Source: Anagrus nilaparvatae
Taxonomy: Eukaryota; Arthropoda; Insecta; Hymenoptera; Mymaridae
DNA: 64,000 nucleotides
Assembly: GCA_022575985.1 (NCBI GenBank)
Contig: JAKSXM010000040.1
Location: 10,558,001-10,622,000 of the forward strand
Direction: 5' to 3'
The notes below the pieces were generated by a model. That model had not been told where the DNA came from, searched no databases, and worked only from the letters and a program-made list of their open reading frames with translations. Shown one piece after another: positions 23,801 to 37,708 of the stretch; positions within the stretch are counted from its first letter, which is position 1, and the number at the start of each line of letters is the position of its first letter. Position numbers and translations under genes: made by a program.

Positions 23801-26800
23801 ATAATATGCTTAGAAACAACGCAGTCTTTAAATTTAAACAGCCAACTGCAGTATAAAATACTTAATCTTTTTTTCGTTCTAGAACTATAAAAAAAGTTTC
23901 AAGGTTTTTTGTAATTTTGTAAGTTCCAGAATTAATTATCTTGACTGAAAATAAATTGAAACATATAAGTACTTTAAATTGATTCAAACTCTTGATAAAC
24001 TTATTAAAATTTCCAATGAAATACCCTGAATAGAATTTTGTTCTGTTATTAGTAGCCAAAAATTATATGATAATATGCTACTGTTACTGCATATTTAAAA
24101 TTTAATATGCCAACTACATAATTAAAAAATAATATAATATTCTGTAATATTCCATCAATAATTATAAGGGATTACGTGAGTTTTCGAAGTACTGCTATGA
24201 ATTTTACTAAAACCAATTATAATAAAATACATAACAGTACTTTCAAATTATTTAGTCTGTTGATAAAATTATAAAAATTTTGGCTGAATTTCTCAAGCTT
24301 GAATTAGATTCTGTTGTTACCAGCAAAATATTATAAGATAATATGCTTAGAAACAAAGAAGTCTTTAAATTTAAACAGCCAACTGCAGTATAAAATACTT
24401 AATCTTTTTTTCGTTCTAGAACTATAAAAAAGGTTGAAGGTTTTTTGTAATTTTGTAAGTTCCAGAATTAAATATCTTGACAAAAAATAAATTTAAACAT
24501 ATCAGTACTTTAAATTGATTCAGACCCTTGATAAACTTATTAAAATTTCTTGTAAATTACCCTGAAAAGATTTTTGTTCTTTTAGTAGTAGCCGAAAATT
24601 ATATGATAATATGCTACTGTTACAGCATATTTAAAATTTAATATGCCAACTGCATAACTAAAAAATAACATAATATTCTGATAATATTCAATCAATAATT
24701 TTAAGGGATCACGTGAGTTTTCAAAGTACTGCTATGAATTAGGAAAAATTATAGTAAAAAACATATCAGTACTTTCAACTGATTTAGTCTGTTGATAAAA
24801 TTATAAAAATTTTGGATGAATTTCTCAGGCTTGAATTGGATTCTATTGTTACCAGCCAAATATTATAAGATAATATGCTTAGAAACAACGCAGTCTTTAA
24901 ATTTAAACAGCCAACTGCAGTATAAAATACTTAATCTTTTTTTCGTTCTAGAACTATAAAAAAAGTTTCAAGGTTTTTTGTAATTTTGTAAGTTCCAGAA
25001 TTAATTATCTTGACTGAAAATAAATTGAAACATATAAGTACTTTAAATTGATTCAAACTCTTGATAAACTTATTAAAATTTCTTATAAATTATCCTGAAT
25101 AGATTTTTGTTTTGTTATTAGTAGTCGAAAATTATATGATAATATGCTACTGTTACAGTATATTTAAAATTTAATATGCCAACTGCATAATTAAAAAATA
25201 ATATAATATTCTGTAATATTTCATAAATAATTATTAGGGACTATGTAAGTTTTCGAAGTACTGCTATGAATTTTCCTAAAATAAATTATAGTAAAAAACA
25301 TATCAGTACTTTTAACGTATTTAGTGTATTGCTAAAAGTATAAGAATTTTGGATGAATTTCTCAAGCCTGAACTTGATTCTGTTGTTACTAGCAAAATAT
25401 TATATGATAATATGCTTAGAAACAAATCAGTCTTTAAGTATAAACAGCCAACTGCAGTATAAAATTCTTAATTGTTTTTTCGTTCTAAAACTATAAAAAA
25501 AGGTTGAAGGTATTTTGTAAATTTGGATGTTCCAGAATTAATTATCTTTACAGGAAATAAATTTAAACCTATCAGTACTTTAAATTGATTCAGACTCTTG
25601 ATAAACTTATTAAAATTTCCAATGAAATACCCTGAATAGAATTTTGTTCTGTTATTAGTAGCCAAAAATTATATGATAATATGCTACTGTTACAGCATAT
25701 TTAAAATTTAATATGCCAACTACATAATTAAAAAATAATATAATATTCTGTAATATTGCATAATAAATATTAGGGATTACGTGAGTTTTCGAAGTACTGC
25801 TATGAATTTTCCTAAAATAAATTATAGTAAAAAACATATCAGTACTTTTAACGTATTTAGTGTATTGCTAAAAGTATAAGAAATTTGGATTAATTTCTTA
25901 AGCCTGAACTTGATTCTGTTGTTACTAGCAAAATATTATATGATAATATGCTTAGAAACAAATCAGTCTTTAAGTATAAACAGCCAACTGCAGTATAAAA
26001 TTCTTAATTGTTTTTTCGTTCTAAAACTATAAAAAAAGGTTGAAGGTATTTTGTAAATTTGGATGTTCCAGAATTAATTATCTTTACAGGAAATAAATTT
26101 AAACCTATCAGTACTTTAAATTGATTCAGACTCTTGATAAACTTATTAAAATTTCCAATGAAATACCCTGAATAGAATTTTGTTCTGTTATTAGTAGCCA
26201 AAAATTATATGATAATATGCTACTGTTACAGCATATTTAAAATTTAATATGCCAACTACATAATTAAAAAATAATATAATATTCTGTAATATTCCATCAA
26301 TAATTATAAGGGATTACGAGAGTTTTCGAAGTACTGCTATGAATTTTCCTAAAACCAATTATAATAAATTACATAACAGTATTTTAAAATTATTTAGTCT
26401 GTTGATAAAATTATAAAAATTTTGGCTGAATTTCTCAAGCTTGAATTAGATTCTGTTGTTACCAGCAAAATATTATAAGATAACATGCTTAGAAACAAAG
26501 CAGTCTTTAAATTTAAACAGCCAACTGCAGTATAAAATACTTAATCTTTTTTTCGTTCTAGAACTATAAAAAAAGGTTGAAGGTTTTTTGTAATTTTTTA
26601 AGTTCCAGAATTAATTATCTTGACAAAAAATAAATTTAAACATATCAGTACTTTCAATTGATTCAGACCCTTGATAAATTTATAAAAATTTCATGTAAAT
26701 TACCCTGAATAGATTTTTGTTCTGTTATTAGCAGCCGAAAATTATATGATAATATGCTACTGTTACAGTATATTTAAAATTTTATATGCCAACTAAATAA

Positions 26801-29800
26801 TAAAAAAACAATATAACATTCTTTTAATGTTCCATCAATAATTTTAAGGGATCACGTGAGTTTTCAAAGTACTGCTATGAATTAGGAAAAATTATAGTAA
26901 AAAACATATCAGTACTTTTAACGTATTTAGTGTATTGCTAAAAGTATAATAATTTTGAACGAATTTCTCAAGCATGAACTTGATTCTGTTGTTAATAGCA
27001 AAATATTATATGAAAATATGCTTAGAAACATATCAGTCTTTAAGTATCAACAGCCAACTGCAGTATAAAATTCTTAATCTTTTTATCGTTCTAAAACTAT
27101 AAAAAAAGGTTCAAGGTATTTTGTAAATTTGGATGTTCCAGAATTAATTATCTTTACAGGAAATAAATTTAAACATATCAGTACTTTAAATTGATTCAGA
27201 CACTTGATAAACTTATTAAAATTTCCAATGAAATACCCTGAATAGAATTTTGTTCTGTTATTAGTAGCCAAAAATTATATGATAATATGCTACTGTTACA
27301 GCATATTTAAAATTTAATATGCCAACTACGTAATTAAAAAATAATATAACATTCTGTAATATTTCATAAACAATTATTAGGGATTACGTGAGTTTTCGAA
27401 GTACTGCTATGAATTTTCCTAAAACCAATTATAATAAAATACATAACAGAACTTTCAAATTATTTAGTCTGTTGATAAAATTATAAAAATTTTGGCTGAA
27501 TTTCTCAAGTTTGAATTAGATTCTGTTGTTACCAGCAAAATATTATAAGATAATATGCTTAGAAACAAAGCAGTCTTTAAATTTAAACAGCCAACTGCAG
27601 TATAAAATTCTTAATCATTTTTTCGTTCTAAAACTATAAAAAAAGGTTCAAGGTATTTTGTAAATTAGAAAGTTCCAGAATTAATTATCTTGATAGAAAA
27701 TAAATTTAAACATATCAGTACTTTAAATTGATTCATACTCTTGATAAACTTATTAAAATTTCTTATAAATTATCAGGAATAGATTTTTGTTCTGTTATTA
27801 GTAGCCGAAAATTATATGATAATATGCTACTGTTACAGTATATTTAAAATTTAATATGCCAACTGCATAATTAAAAAATAATATAATATTCTGTAATATT
27901 TCATAAATAATTATTAGGGATTACGTGAGTTTTCGAAGTACTGCTATGAATTTTCCTAAAATAAATTATAGTAAAAAACATATCAGTACTTTTAACGTAT
28001 TTAGTGTATTGCTATAAGTATAAGAATTTGGGATGAATTTCTCAAGCCTGAACTTGATTCTGTTGTTAATAGTAAAATATTATATGAAAATATGCTTAGA
28101 AACAAATCAGTCTTTAAGTATAAACAGCCAACTGCAGTATAAAATTCTTAATCTTTTTTTCGTTCTAAAACTATAAAAAAAGGTTCAAGGTATTTTGTAA
28201 ATTTGGATGTTCCAGAATTAATTATCTTTACAGGAAATAAATTTAAACATATCAGTACTTTAAATTGATTCAGACTCTTGATAAACTTATTAAAATTTCC
28301 AATGAAATACCCTGAATAGATTTTTGTTCTGTTATTAGTAGCCGAAAATTATATGATAATATGCTACTGTTACAGCATATTTAAAATTTTATATGCCAAC
28401 TACATAATAAAAAAAACAATATAACATTCTTTTAATGTTCCATCAATAATTTTAAGGGATCACGTGAGTTTTCAAATTACAGCTATGAATTAGGAAAAAT
28501 TATAGTAAAAAACATATCAGTACTTTCAACGTATTTAGTGTATTGCTAAAAGTATAATAATTTTGAACGAATTTCTCAAGCCTAAACTTGTATCTGTTGT
28601 TACTAGCAAAATCTTATAAGATAATATGCTTAGAAACAAATCAGTCTTTAAATTTAAACAGCCAACTGCAGTATAAAATACTTAATCTTTTTTTCGTTCT
28701 AGAAATATAAAAAAAGGTTCAAGGTTTTTTGTAAATTTGTAAGTTCCAGAATTAATTATCTTGACAAAAAATAAATTTAAACATATCAGTACTTTAAATT
28801 GATTCAGCCCCTTGATAAACTTATTAAAATTTCTTATAAATTACCCTGAATAGATTTTGTTCTGTTATTAGTAGCCGAAAATTATATGATAATATGCTAC
28901 TGTTACAGTAGATTTAAAATTTAATATGCGAACTACAGAATTAAAAAATAATATAATATTCTGTAATATTCCATCAATAATTATAAGGGATTACGTGGGT
29001 TTTCTAAGTACTGCTATGAAATTTCCCAAAACAAATTATAGGAAAATAACATATCAGTACTTTTAACGTATTTAGTGTATTGCTAAAAGTATAAGAATTT
29101 TGGATTAATTTCTCAAGCCTGAACTTGATTCTGTTGTTAATAGCAAAATATTATATGAAAATATGCTTAGAAAAAAAATCAGTCTTTAAGTATAAACAGC
29201 CAACTGCAGTATAAAATTCTTAATCTTTTTTTCGTTCTAAAACTATAAAAAAAGGTTGACGGTATTTTGTAAATTTGGATGTTCCAGAATTAATTATCTT
29301 TACAGGAAATAAATTTAAACATATCAGTACTTTAAATTGATTCAGACTCTTGATAAACTTATTAAAATTTCTTATAAATTACCCTGAATAGATTTTGTTC
29401 TGTTATTAGTAGCCGAAAATTATATGATAATATGCTACTGTTACAGTAGATTTAAAATTTAATATGCGAACTACAGAATTAAAAAATAATATAATATTCT
29501 GTAATATTCCATCAATAATTATAAGGGATTACGTGAGTTTTCGAAGTACTGCTATGAATTTTACTAAAACCAATTATAATAAAATACATAACAGTACTTT
29601 CAAATTATTTAGTCTGTTGATAAAATTATAAAAATTTTGGCTGAATTTCTCAAGCTTGAATTAGATTCTGTTGTTACCAGCAAAATATTATAAGATAATA
29701 TGCTTAGAAACAAAGAAGTCTTTAAATTTAAACAGCCAACTGCAGTATAAAATACTTAATCTTTTTTTCGTTCTAGAACTATAAAAAAGGTTGAAGGTTT

Positions 29801-32800
29801 TTTGTAATTTTGTAAGTTCCAGAATTAAATATCTTGACAAAAAATAAATTTAAACATATCAGTACTTTAAATTGATTCAGACCCTTGATAAACTTATTAA
29901 AATTTCTTGTAAATTACCCTGAATAGATTTTTGTTCTGTTATTAGCAGCCGAAAATTATATGATAATATGCTACTGTTACAGTATATTTAAAATTTTATA
30001 TGCCAACTACATAATAAAAAAACAATATAACATTCTTTTAATGTTCCATCAATAATTTTAAGGGATCACGTGAGTTTTCAAAGTACTGCTATGAATTAGG
30101 AAAAATTATAGTAAAAAACATATCAGTACTTTCAACGTATTTAGTGTATTGCTAAAAGTATAATAATTTTGAACGAATTTCTCAAGCCTAAACTTGTATC
30201 TGTTGTTACCAGCAAAATCTTATAAGATAATATGCTTAGAAACAAATCAGTCTTTAAATTTAAACAGCCAACTGCAGTATAAAATACTTAATCTTTTTTT
30301 CGTTCTAGAACTATAAAAAAAGGTTCAAGGTTTTTTTGTAATTTTGTAAGTTCCAGAATTAATTATCTGGACTGAAAATAAATTGAAATATATAAGTACT
30401 TTAAATTGATTCAGACTCTTGATAAACTTATTAAAATTTCTTATAAATTACCCTGAATAGATTTTTGTTCTGTTATTAATAGCCGAAAATTATATGATAA
30501 TATGCTACTGTTACAGAATATTTAAAATTTAATATGCCAACTGCATAAATAAAAAATAATATAATATTCTGTAATATTCCATCAATAATTATAAGGGATT
30601 ACGAGAGTTTTCGAAGTACTGCTATGAATTTTCCTAAACCCAATTATAGTAAAATACATAACAGTACTTTCAAATTATTTAGTCTGTTGCTAAAATTATA
30701 AAAATTTTAGATAAATTTCTCAAGCCTGAATTTCATTCTGTTGTTACAAGCAAAATATTATAAGATATTATGCTTAGAAACAAGCATTCTTTAAATTTAA
30801 TCAGCCAACTGCATTATAAAATACTAAATCGTTTTATCATTCTACAACAATAAATGAAGGTTCTAGTTTTCTTGTAAATTTGGAAGTTCCAGAATTAATT
30901 ATTTTGACTGAAATTAAATTGAAACATATAAGTACTTTAAATTGAATCAAACTCTTGATCAACTTATTAAAATTTCTTATAATTTACCCTGAATAGTTTT
31001 TTGTTCTGTTATTAGTAGCCGAAAATTATATGATAATACGCTACTGTTACAGCATATTTAAAATTTAATATGCCAACTACATAATTAAAAAAAAATATAA
31101 TATTCTGTAATATTCTATCAATAATTATAAGGGATTACGTGAGGTTTCGAAGTACTGCTATGAATTCTCCTAAAACCAATTATTGTAAAAAACATAACAG
31201 TACTCTCAAATTATTTAGTCCGTTGATAAAATTATAAAAATTTTGGCTGAATTTCTGAAGTTTGAATTGGATTCTGTTGTCACCAGCAAAATATTATAAG
31301 ATAGTATGCTAAGAAACAACGCAGTCTTTAAATTTAAACAGCCAACTGCAGTATAAAATACTTAATCTTTTTTTCGTTCTAGAACTATAAAAAAAGGTTC
31401 AAGGTTTTTTTGTAATTTTGTAAGTTCCAGAATTAATTATCTGGACTGAAAATAAATTGAAACATATAAGTACTTTAAATTGATTCAGACTCTTGATAAA
31501 CTTATTAAAATTTCTTATAAATTACCCTGAATAGATTTTTGTTCTGTTATTAGTAGCCGAAAATTATATGATAATATGCTACTGTTACAGCATATATAAA
31601 ATTTATAATGCCAACTGCATAATTAAAAAATAATATAATATTCTGATAATATTCAATCAATAATTTTAAGGGATCACGTGAGTTTTTAAAGTACTGCTAT
31701 GATTTATGAAAAATTATAGTAAAAAACATATCAGTACTTTCAACTGATTTAGTCTGTTGATAAAATTATAAAAATTTTGAATGAATTTCTCAAGCCTGAA
31801 TTTGATTTGGTTGTTACCAGCAAAATATTAAAAGATATTATTATTTTGCTTAGAAACAAAGCAGTCTTTAAATTTAAACAGCCAACTGCAGTATAAAATA
31901 CTTAATCTTTTTTTCGTTCTAGAACTATAAAAAAAGGTTCAAGGTTTTTTGTAATTTTGTAAGTTCCAGAATTAATTATCTTGACAAAAAATAAATTTAA
32001 ACATATCAGTACTTTAAATTGATTCAGACTCTTAATAAACTTATTAAAATTTCTTGTAAATTACCCTGAATAGATTTTTGTTCTGTTATTAGTAGCCGAA
32101 AATTATATGATAATATGCTACTGTTACGGCATATTTAAAATTTAATAAACTAACTGCATAATTAAAAAATAATATAAAATTCTGTAATATTCCATCAATA
32201 ATTATAAGGGATTACGTGAGGTTTCGAAGTACTGCTATGAATTCTCCTAAAACCAATTATAATAAAAAACATAACAGTACTCTCAAATTATTTAGTCTGT
32301 TGATAAAATTATAAAAATTTTGGCTGAATTTCTGAAGCTTTATTTGGATTCTGTTGTTACCAGCAAAATATTATAAGATAATATGCTTAGAAACAACGCA
32401 GTCTTTAAATTTAAGCAGCCAACTGCAGTATAAAATACTTAATCTTTTTTTCGTTCTAGAGCTATAAAAAAAGTTTGAAGGTTTTTTGTAATTTTGTAAG
32501 TTCCAGAATTAATTATCTTGACAAAAAATAAATTTAAACATATCAGTACTTTAAATTGATTCAGACTCTTGATAAACTTATTAAAATTTCTTGTAAATTA
32601 CCCTGAATAGATTTTTGTTCTGTTATTAATAGCCGGAAATTATATGATAATATGCTACTGTTACAGCTTATTTAAAATTTAATATGCCAACTGCATAACT
32701 AAAAAAAATACAATATTCTGATAATATTCAATCAATAATTTTAAGGGATCACGTGAGTTTTCAAAGTACTGCTATGATTTAGGAAAAATTATAGTAAAAA

Positions 32801-35800
32801 ACATATCAGTACTTTCAACTGATTTAGTCTGTTGATAAAATTATAAAAATTTTGGATGAATTTCTCAAGCCTGAATTTGATTCTGTTAATATTAAAAGAT
32901 ATTATTATTTTGCTTAGAAACAAAGCAGTCTTTGAATTTAAACAGCCAACTGCAGTATAAAATACTTAATCTTTTTTTCGTTCTAGAACTATAAAAAAAG
33001 GTTCAAGGTTTTTTGTAATTTAGTAAGTTCCAGAATTAATTATCTTGACAAAAAATAAATTTAAACATATCAGTACTTTAAATTGATTCAGACTCTTGAT
33101 AAACTTATTAAAATTTCTTGTAAATTACCCTGATTAGATTTTTGTTCTGTTATTAATAGCCGGAAATTATATGATAATATGCTACTGTTACAGCATATTT
33201 AAAATTTAATATGCCAACTGCATAACTAAAAAAAATACAATATTCTGATAATATTCAATCAATAATTTTAAGGGATCACGTGAGTTTTCAAAGTACTGCT
33301 ATGATTTAGGAAAAATTATAGTAAAAAACATATCAGTACTTTCAACTGATTTAGTCTGTTGATAAAATTATAAAAATTTTGGATGAATTTCTCAAGCCTG
33401 AATTTGATTCTGTTAATATTAAAAGATATTATTATTTTGCTTAGAAACAAAGCAGTCTTTAAATTTAAACAGCCAACTGCAGTATAAAATACTTAATCTT
33501 TTTTTCGTTCTAGAACTATAAAAAAAGGTTCAAGGTTTTTTGTAATTTAGTAAGTTCCAGAATTAATTATCTTGACAAAAAATAAATTTAAACATATCAG
33601 TACTTTAAATTGATTCAGACTCTTGATAAACTTATTAAAATTTCTTGTAAATTACCCTAAATAGATTTTTGTTCTGTTATTAGTAGCCGAAAATTATATG
33701 ATAATATGCTATTGTTACAGTATATTTAAAATTTAATATGCGAACTGCAGAATTAAAAAATAATATAATATTCTGTAATATTCCATCAATAATTGTAAGG
33801 GATTACGTGGGTTTTCGAAGTACTGTTATGAAATTTCCCAAAACAAATTATAGGAAAATAACATAACAGTACTTTCAAATTATTTAGTCTGTTGATAAAA
33901 TTATAAAAATTTTGGATAAATTTCTCAAGCCTGAATTTCATTCTTTTGTTACAAGCAAAATATTATAAGTTAATATGCTTAGAAACAAGCAGTTTTAAAT
34001 TTAATCAGCCAACTGCATTATAAAATACTAAATCGTTTTATCATTCTACAACTATAAAAGAAGGTTCTAGTTTTCTTGTAAATTTGGAAGTTCCAGAATT
34101 AATTATCTTGACTGAAAATAAATTAAAACATATAAGTACTTTAAATTGAATCATACTCTTGATAAACTTATTAAAATTTCTTATAAATTACCCTGAATAG
34201 TTTTTTGTTCTGTTATTAGTAGCCGAAAATTATATGATAACATGCTACTGTTACAGCATATTTAAAATTTTATATGCCAACTACATAATAAAAAAACAAT
34301 ATAACATTCTTTTAATGTTCCATCAATAATTTTAAGGGATCACGTGAGTTTTCAAAGTACAGCTATGAATTAGGAAAAATTATAGTAAAAAACATATCAG
34401 TACTTTCAACGTATTTAGTGTATTGCTAAAAGTATAATAATTTTGAACGAATTTCTCAAGCCTAAACTTGTATCTGTTGTTACTAGCAAAATCTTATAAG
34501 ATAATATGCTTAGAAACAAATCAGTCTTTAAATTGAAACAGCCAACTGCAGTATAAAATACTTAATCTTTTTTTCGTTCTAGAAATATAAAAAAAGGTTC
34601 AAGGTTTTTTGTAAATTTGTAAGTTCCAGAATTAATTATCTTGACAAAAAATAAATTTAAACATATCAGTACTTTAAATTGATTCAGACCCTTGATAAAC
34701 TTATTAAAATTTCTTATAAATTACCCTGAATAGATTTTTGTTCTGTTATTAGTAGCCGAAAATTATATGATAATATGCTACTGTTACAGTATATTTAAAA
34801 TTTAATATGCGAACTGCAGAATTAAAAAATAATATAATATTCTGTAATATTCCATCAATAATTATAAGGGATTACGTGAGGTTTCGAAGTACTGCTATGA
34901 ATTCTCCTAAAACCAATTATAATAAAAAACTTAACAGTACTCTCAAATTATTTAGTCTGTTGATAAAATTATAATAATTTTGGCTGAATTTCTGAAGCTT
35001 GAATTGGATTCTGTTGTTACCAGCAAAATATTATAAGATAATATGCTTAGAAACAACGCAGTCTTTAAATTTAAGCAGCCAACTGCAGTATAAAATACTT
35101 AATCTTTTTTTCGTTCTAGAACTATAAAAAAAGTTTCAAGGTTTTTTGTAATTTTGTAAGTTCCAGAATTAATTATCTTGACAAAAAATAAATTTAAACA
35201 TATCAGTACTTTAAATTGATTCAGACTCTTGATAAACTTATTAAAATTTCTTGTAAATTACCCTGAATAGATTTTTGTTCTGTTATTAATAGCCGAAAAT
35301 TATATGATAATATGCTACTGTTACAGCATATTTAAAATTTAATATGCCAACTGCATAACTAAAAAAAAATACAATATTCTGATAATATTCAATCAATAGT
35401 TTTAAGGGATCACGTGAGTTTTCAAAGTACTGCTATGAATTAGGAAAAATTATAGTAAAAAACATATCAGTACTTTCAACTGATTTAGTCTGTTGATAAA
35501 ATTATAAAAATTTTGGATGAATTTCGCAAGCCTGAATTTGATTCTGTTAATATTAAAAGATATTATTATTTTGCTTAGAAACAAAGCAGTCTTTAAATTT
35601 AAACAGCCAACTGCATTATAAAATATTGAATTTTTTATCTTTCTAGAACAATAAAAAAAGGTTCAAGGTCTTTTGTTAATTTAGAAGTTCTAGTATAAAC
35701 TATCTTGACAGAAAATAAATTTAAACATGTCAGTACTTTATATTTATTCAGACTCTTGATAAACTTATTAAAATTCCTGATGAATTAACCTGAATATATT

Positions 35801-35910
35801 TTTGTTCTGTTATTAGCAGCCGAAAATGATATGATAATATTCTACTGTTACAGCATATTTAAAATTCAATATGCCAACTGCATAATTAAAAAATAATATA
35901 ATATTCTGTT
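14881..35910. repeat. Satellite array, ~535-bp dimeric unit, main block
   Basis: Tandem units recognisable by one ATGCTACTGTTAC and one AACAGCCAACTGCAGTAT-type segment each, spaced 530-540 bp; 40 copies of the former from about 14970 to 35845. Each unit is two diverged halves of 267-270 bp: both contain CAGTACTTTNAA-TGATT, TTGATAAA, GATAATATGC and GCCAACTGCA in the same order. Copies sharing private variants recur 3,212 bp apart (for example 20847/24059 and 22453/25665) and 9,640 bp apart (17443/27083, 19616/29256), showing higher-order structure. A 60-65-residue - strand frame recurs in 11 units but is broken in the others. Non-coding. Confidence 0.95.
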
Positions 35911-36248
35911 ATTAATTAATACGACCTTTCCAGACAATGATAAAATTCTTAAATACTCGTGCTGATATTCGGTGTAATATTTACATTCTAAATATATCAG
36001 ACAGTCTAGTATTATGTACTAGACTAACTATCAATAAGATATTTAAAAATTTTTTATGTTGGGAAATTCCAAAAAATTTTTAGGAAAATCCCAAGGTCAT
36101 TTCACCTCTTGTCGAAACATTGTGAGGCTTCATCAGTATGATCACTGTTTAGCCTTAATCATAGATGTCCAAGATTTAAATAAAAAATCAATTTTTTATT
36201 TTTTAAAAATTAAGAAAACAAAAAATTTCTTTCGAATTATTAATTTTT

Positions 36249-36385
36249 AAACCTGACATTTTAATTAATTATTATAAACCTGATATTTTAATTAATTATT
36301 ATAAGCCTGATAGTTTAATTAATTATTATAAACCTGACATTTTAATTAATTATTATAAATCTGATATTTTAATTATTAAATTATT
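36249..36385. repeat. ~27-bp tandem repeat, five copies
   Basis: Imperfect copies of AACCTGACATTTTAATTAAT plus a short TATTAT tail, lying between the two MITE copies. Confidence 0.8.
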
Positions 36386-36701
36386 TTTAATATGTTTCGA
36401 ATTATTAATTCAAAAAAGTACAGACTCGGCGAAGATGAACTGTGAAATGATGGGGAGAGAAAGAGATTTTTACTCCCACCATCCCTCACAAAGGCCATCT
36501 GGTCCAACAGTGTTATAAGGAATGCACGTAGTACAACTACTTGAAAATAAATTTTTGAAAAAAGATTTTAAAAAAATTTTTTAAATTAAAATTATTTAAA
36601 AAAAAAAATAAAATTTTTAATTGCTTATTGAGGGAAATTTTGATGATATTAAACAAGCTGTTAAATTATTTAAAGCGCCGTCAATGCTTCAATTTAAAAA
36701 T
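36386..36701. other. Spacer between MITE copies
   Basis: Mostly AT-rich. A less AT-rich stretch at 36415-36540 has no repeat partner in the window and no open frame. Nothing else is recognised. Confidence 0.4.
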
Positions 36702-37283
36702 TTTTTAATTTTACGTCTGGTATGAAAAATTACGATTATTAAATAATACGACCTTTCCAGACAATGATAAAATTCTTAAATACTCGTGCTGATATGTGGT
36801 GTAGTATTTACACTCTAAATATATCAGACAGTGTAGTATTATGTTAAGAACAATCAATAAGATGTTTAAAAATTTTTTATGTTGGGAAATTCCGAAATAT
36901 ATTACGGAAAATCCCAAATTAATAATTTGAAAGAAATTTTTTGTTTTTTTAATTTTTAAAAAATAAAAAATTGATTTTTTATTAAAATCTTGGTATCTAT
37001 GATTAAGGCTAAACAGTGATCATACTGATGAAGCCTCACACTGTTTAGCCAATAGGCGAAATGACCTTGAGATTTTCCGAAAAATTTTTCGGAATTTCCC
37101 AACATAAAAAATTTTTAAACATCTTATTGATTGTTCTTAACATAATAATACTACACTGTCTGATATATTTAGAGTGTAAATATTACACCACATGTCTGCA
37201 CGAGTATTTAAGAATTTTATCATTGTCTGGAAAGGTCGTATTATTTAATAATCGTAATTTTTCATACGAGACGTAAAATTAAA

Positions 37284-37708
37284 AAATAATATTCTGTTAA
37301 TATTCCTTCAATAATTTTAAAGGATCTCACGTGAGTTTTCAAAGTACTGCTATGAATTTTCCTAAAACAAATTATAGTAAAAAACATATCAGTACTTTCA
37401 ACTGATTTAGTCTCTTGATAATATTATAAAAATTTTGGATGAATTTCTCAAGCCTGAATTTTATTCTGTTTTTTACCAGCAAGATAATATAAGATATTAT
37501 GCTTAGAAACAAAGCAGTCTTTAAATTTAAACAGCCAACTGTATTGTAAAATACTTAATCTTTTTTTCTTTCCAGATTTATAAAACAATTTAAAAGCTAT
37601 TTTGTAAATTTAGAAGTTCCAGAATAAACTATCTTGCCAGAAAATATATTCAAACATGTCAGTACTTTAAATTTATTTAGATTCTTGATAACCTTATTAA
37701 AATTAATA
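37284..37708. repeat. Last satellite unit, right of the MITE cluster
   Basis: Continues the interrupted unit and ends at TTGATAACCTTATTAAAATT, the same phase at which the array begins at 14881. With the insert removed, the array is about 21.45 kb, a whole number (40) of units. Confidence 0.85.

Larger units (their letters stand above)
35911..37283. mobile_element. MITE cluster inserted in a satellite unit
   Basis: Interrupts the unit inside its AAAAAATAATAT-ATTCTGTT segment, which is present on both sides. It holds a partial copy (35913-36240) and a complete copy (about 36702-37285) of one family. The complete copy has inverted arms of about 200 bp starting AATTTTACGTCTGGTATG. The arms contain ATACGACCTTTCCAGACAAT and the inner part contains GATCATACTGATGAAGCCTC. 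Short frames in it (36056, 36711, 37061) are arm sequence, not genes. Confidence 0.8.

Noticed and set aside
15764..27271. Repeated 60-65-residue frames starting MATNNRTKFYSGYF on the - strand
   Set aside because: They occur only because satellite units are near-identical; the frame is broken in most of the 40 units and the composition is AT-driven. No evidence of coding.
14881..37708. Calling the array a functional centromere
   Set aside because: Higher-order satellite structure is suggestive, but 21 kb inside a transposon-like unit with no chromatin evidence does not support it.
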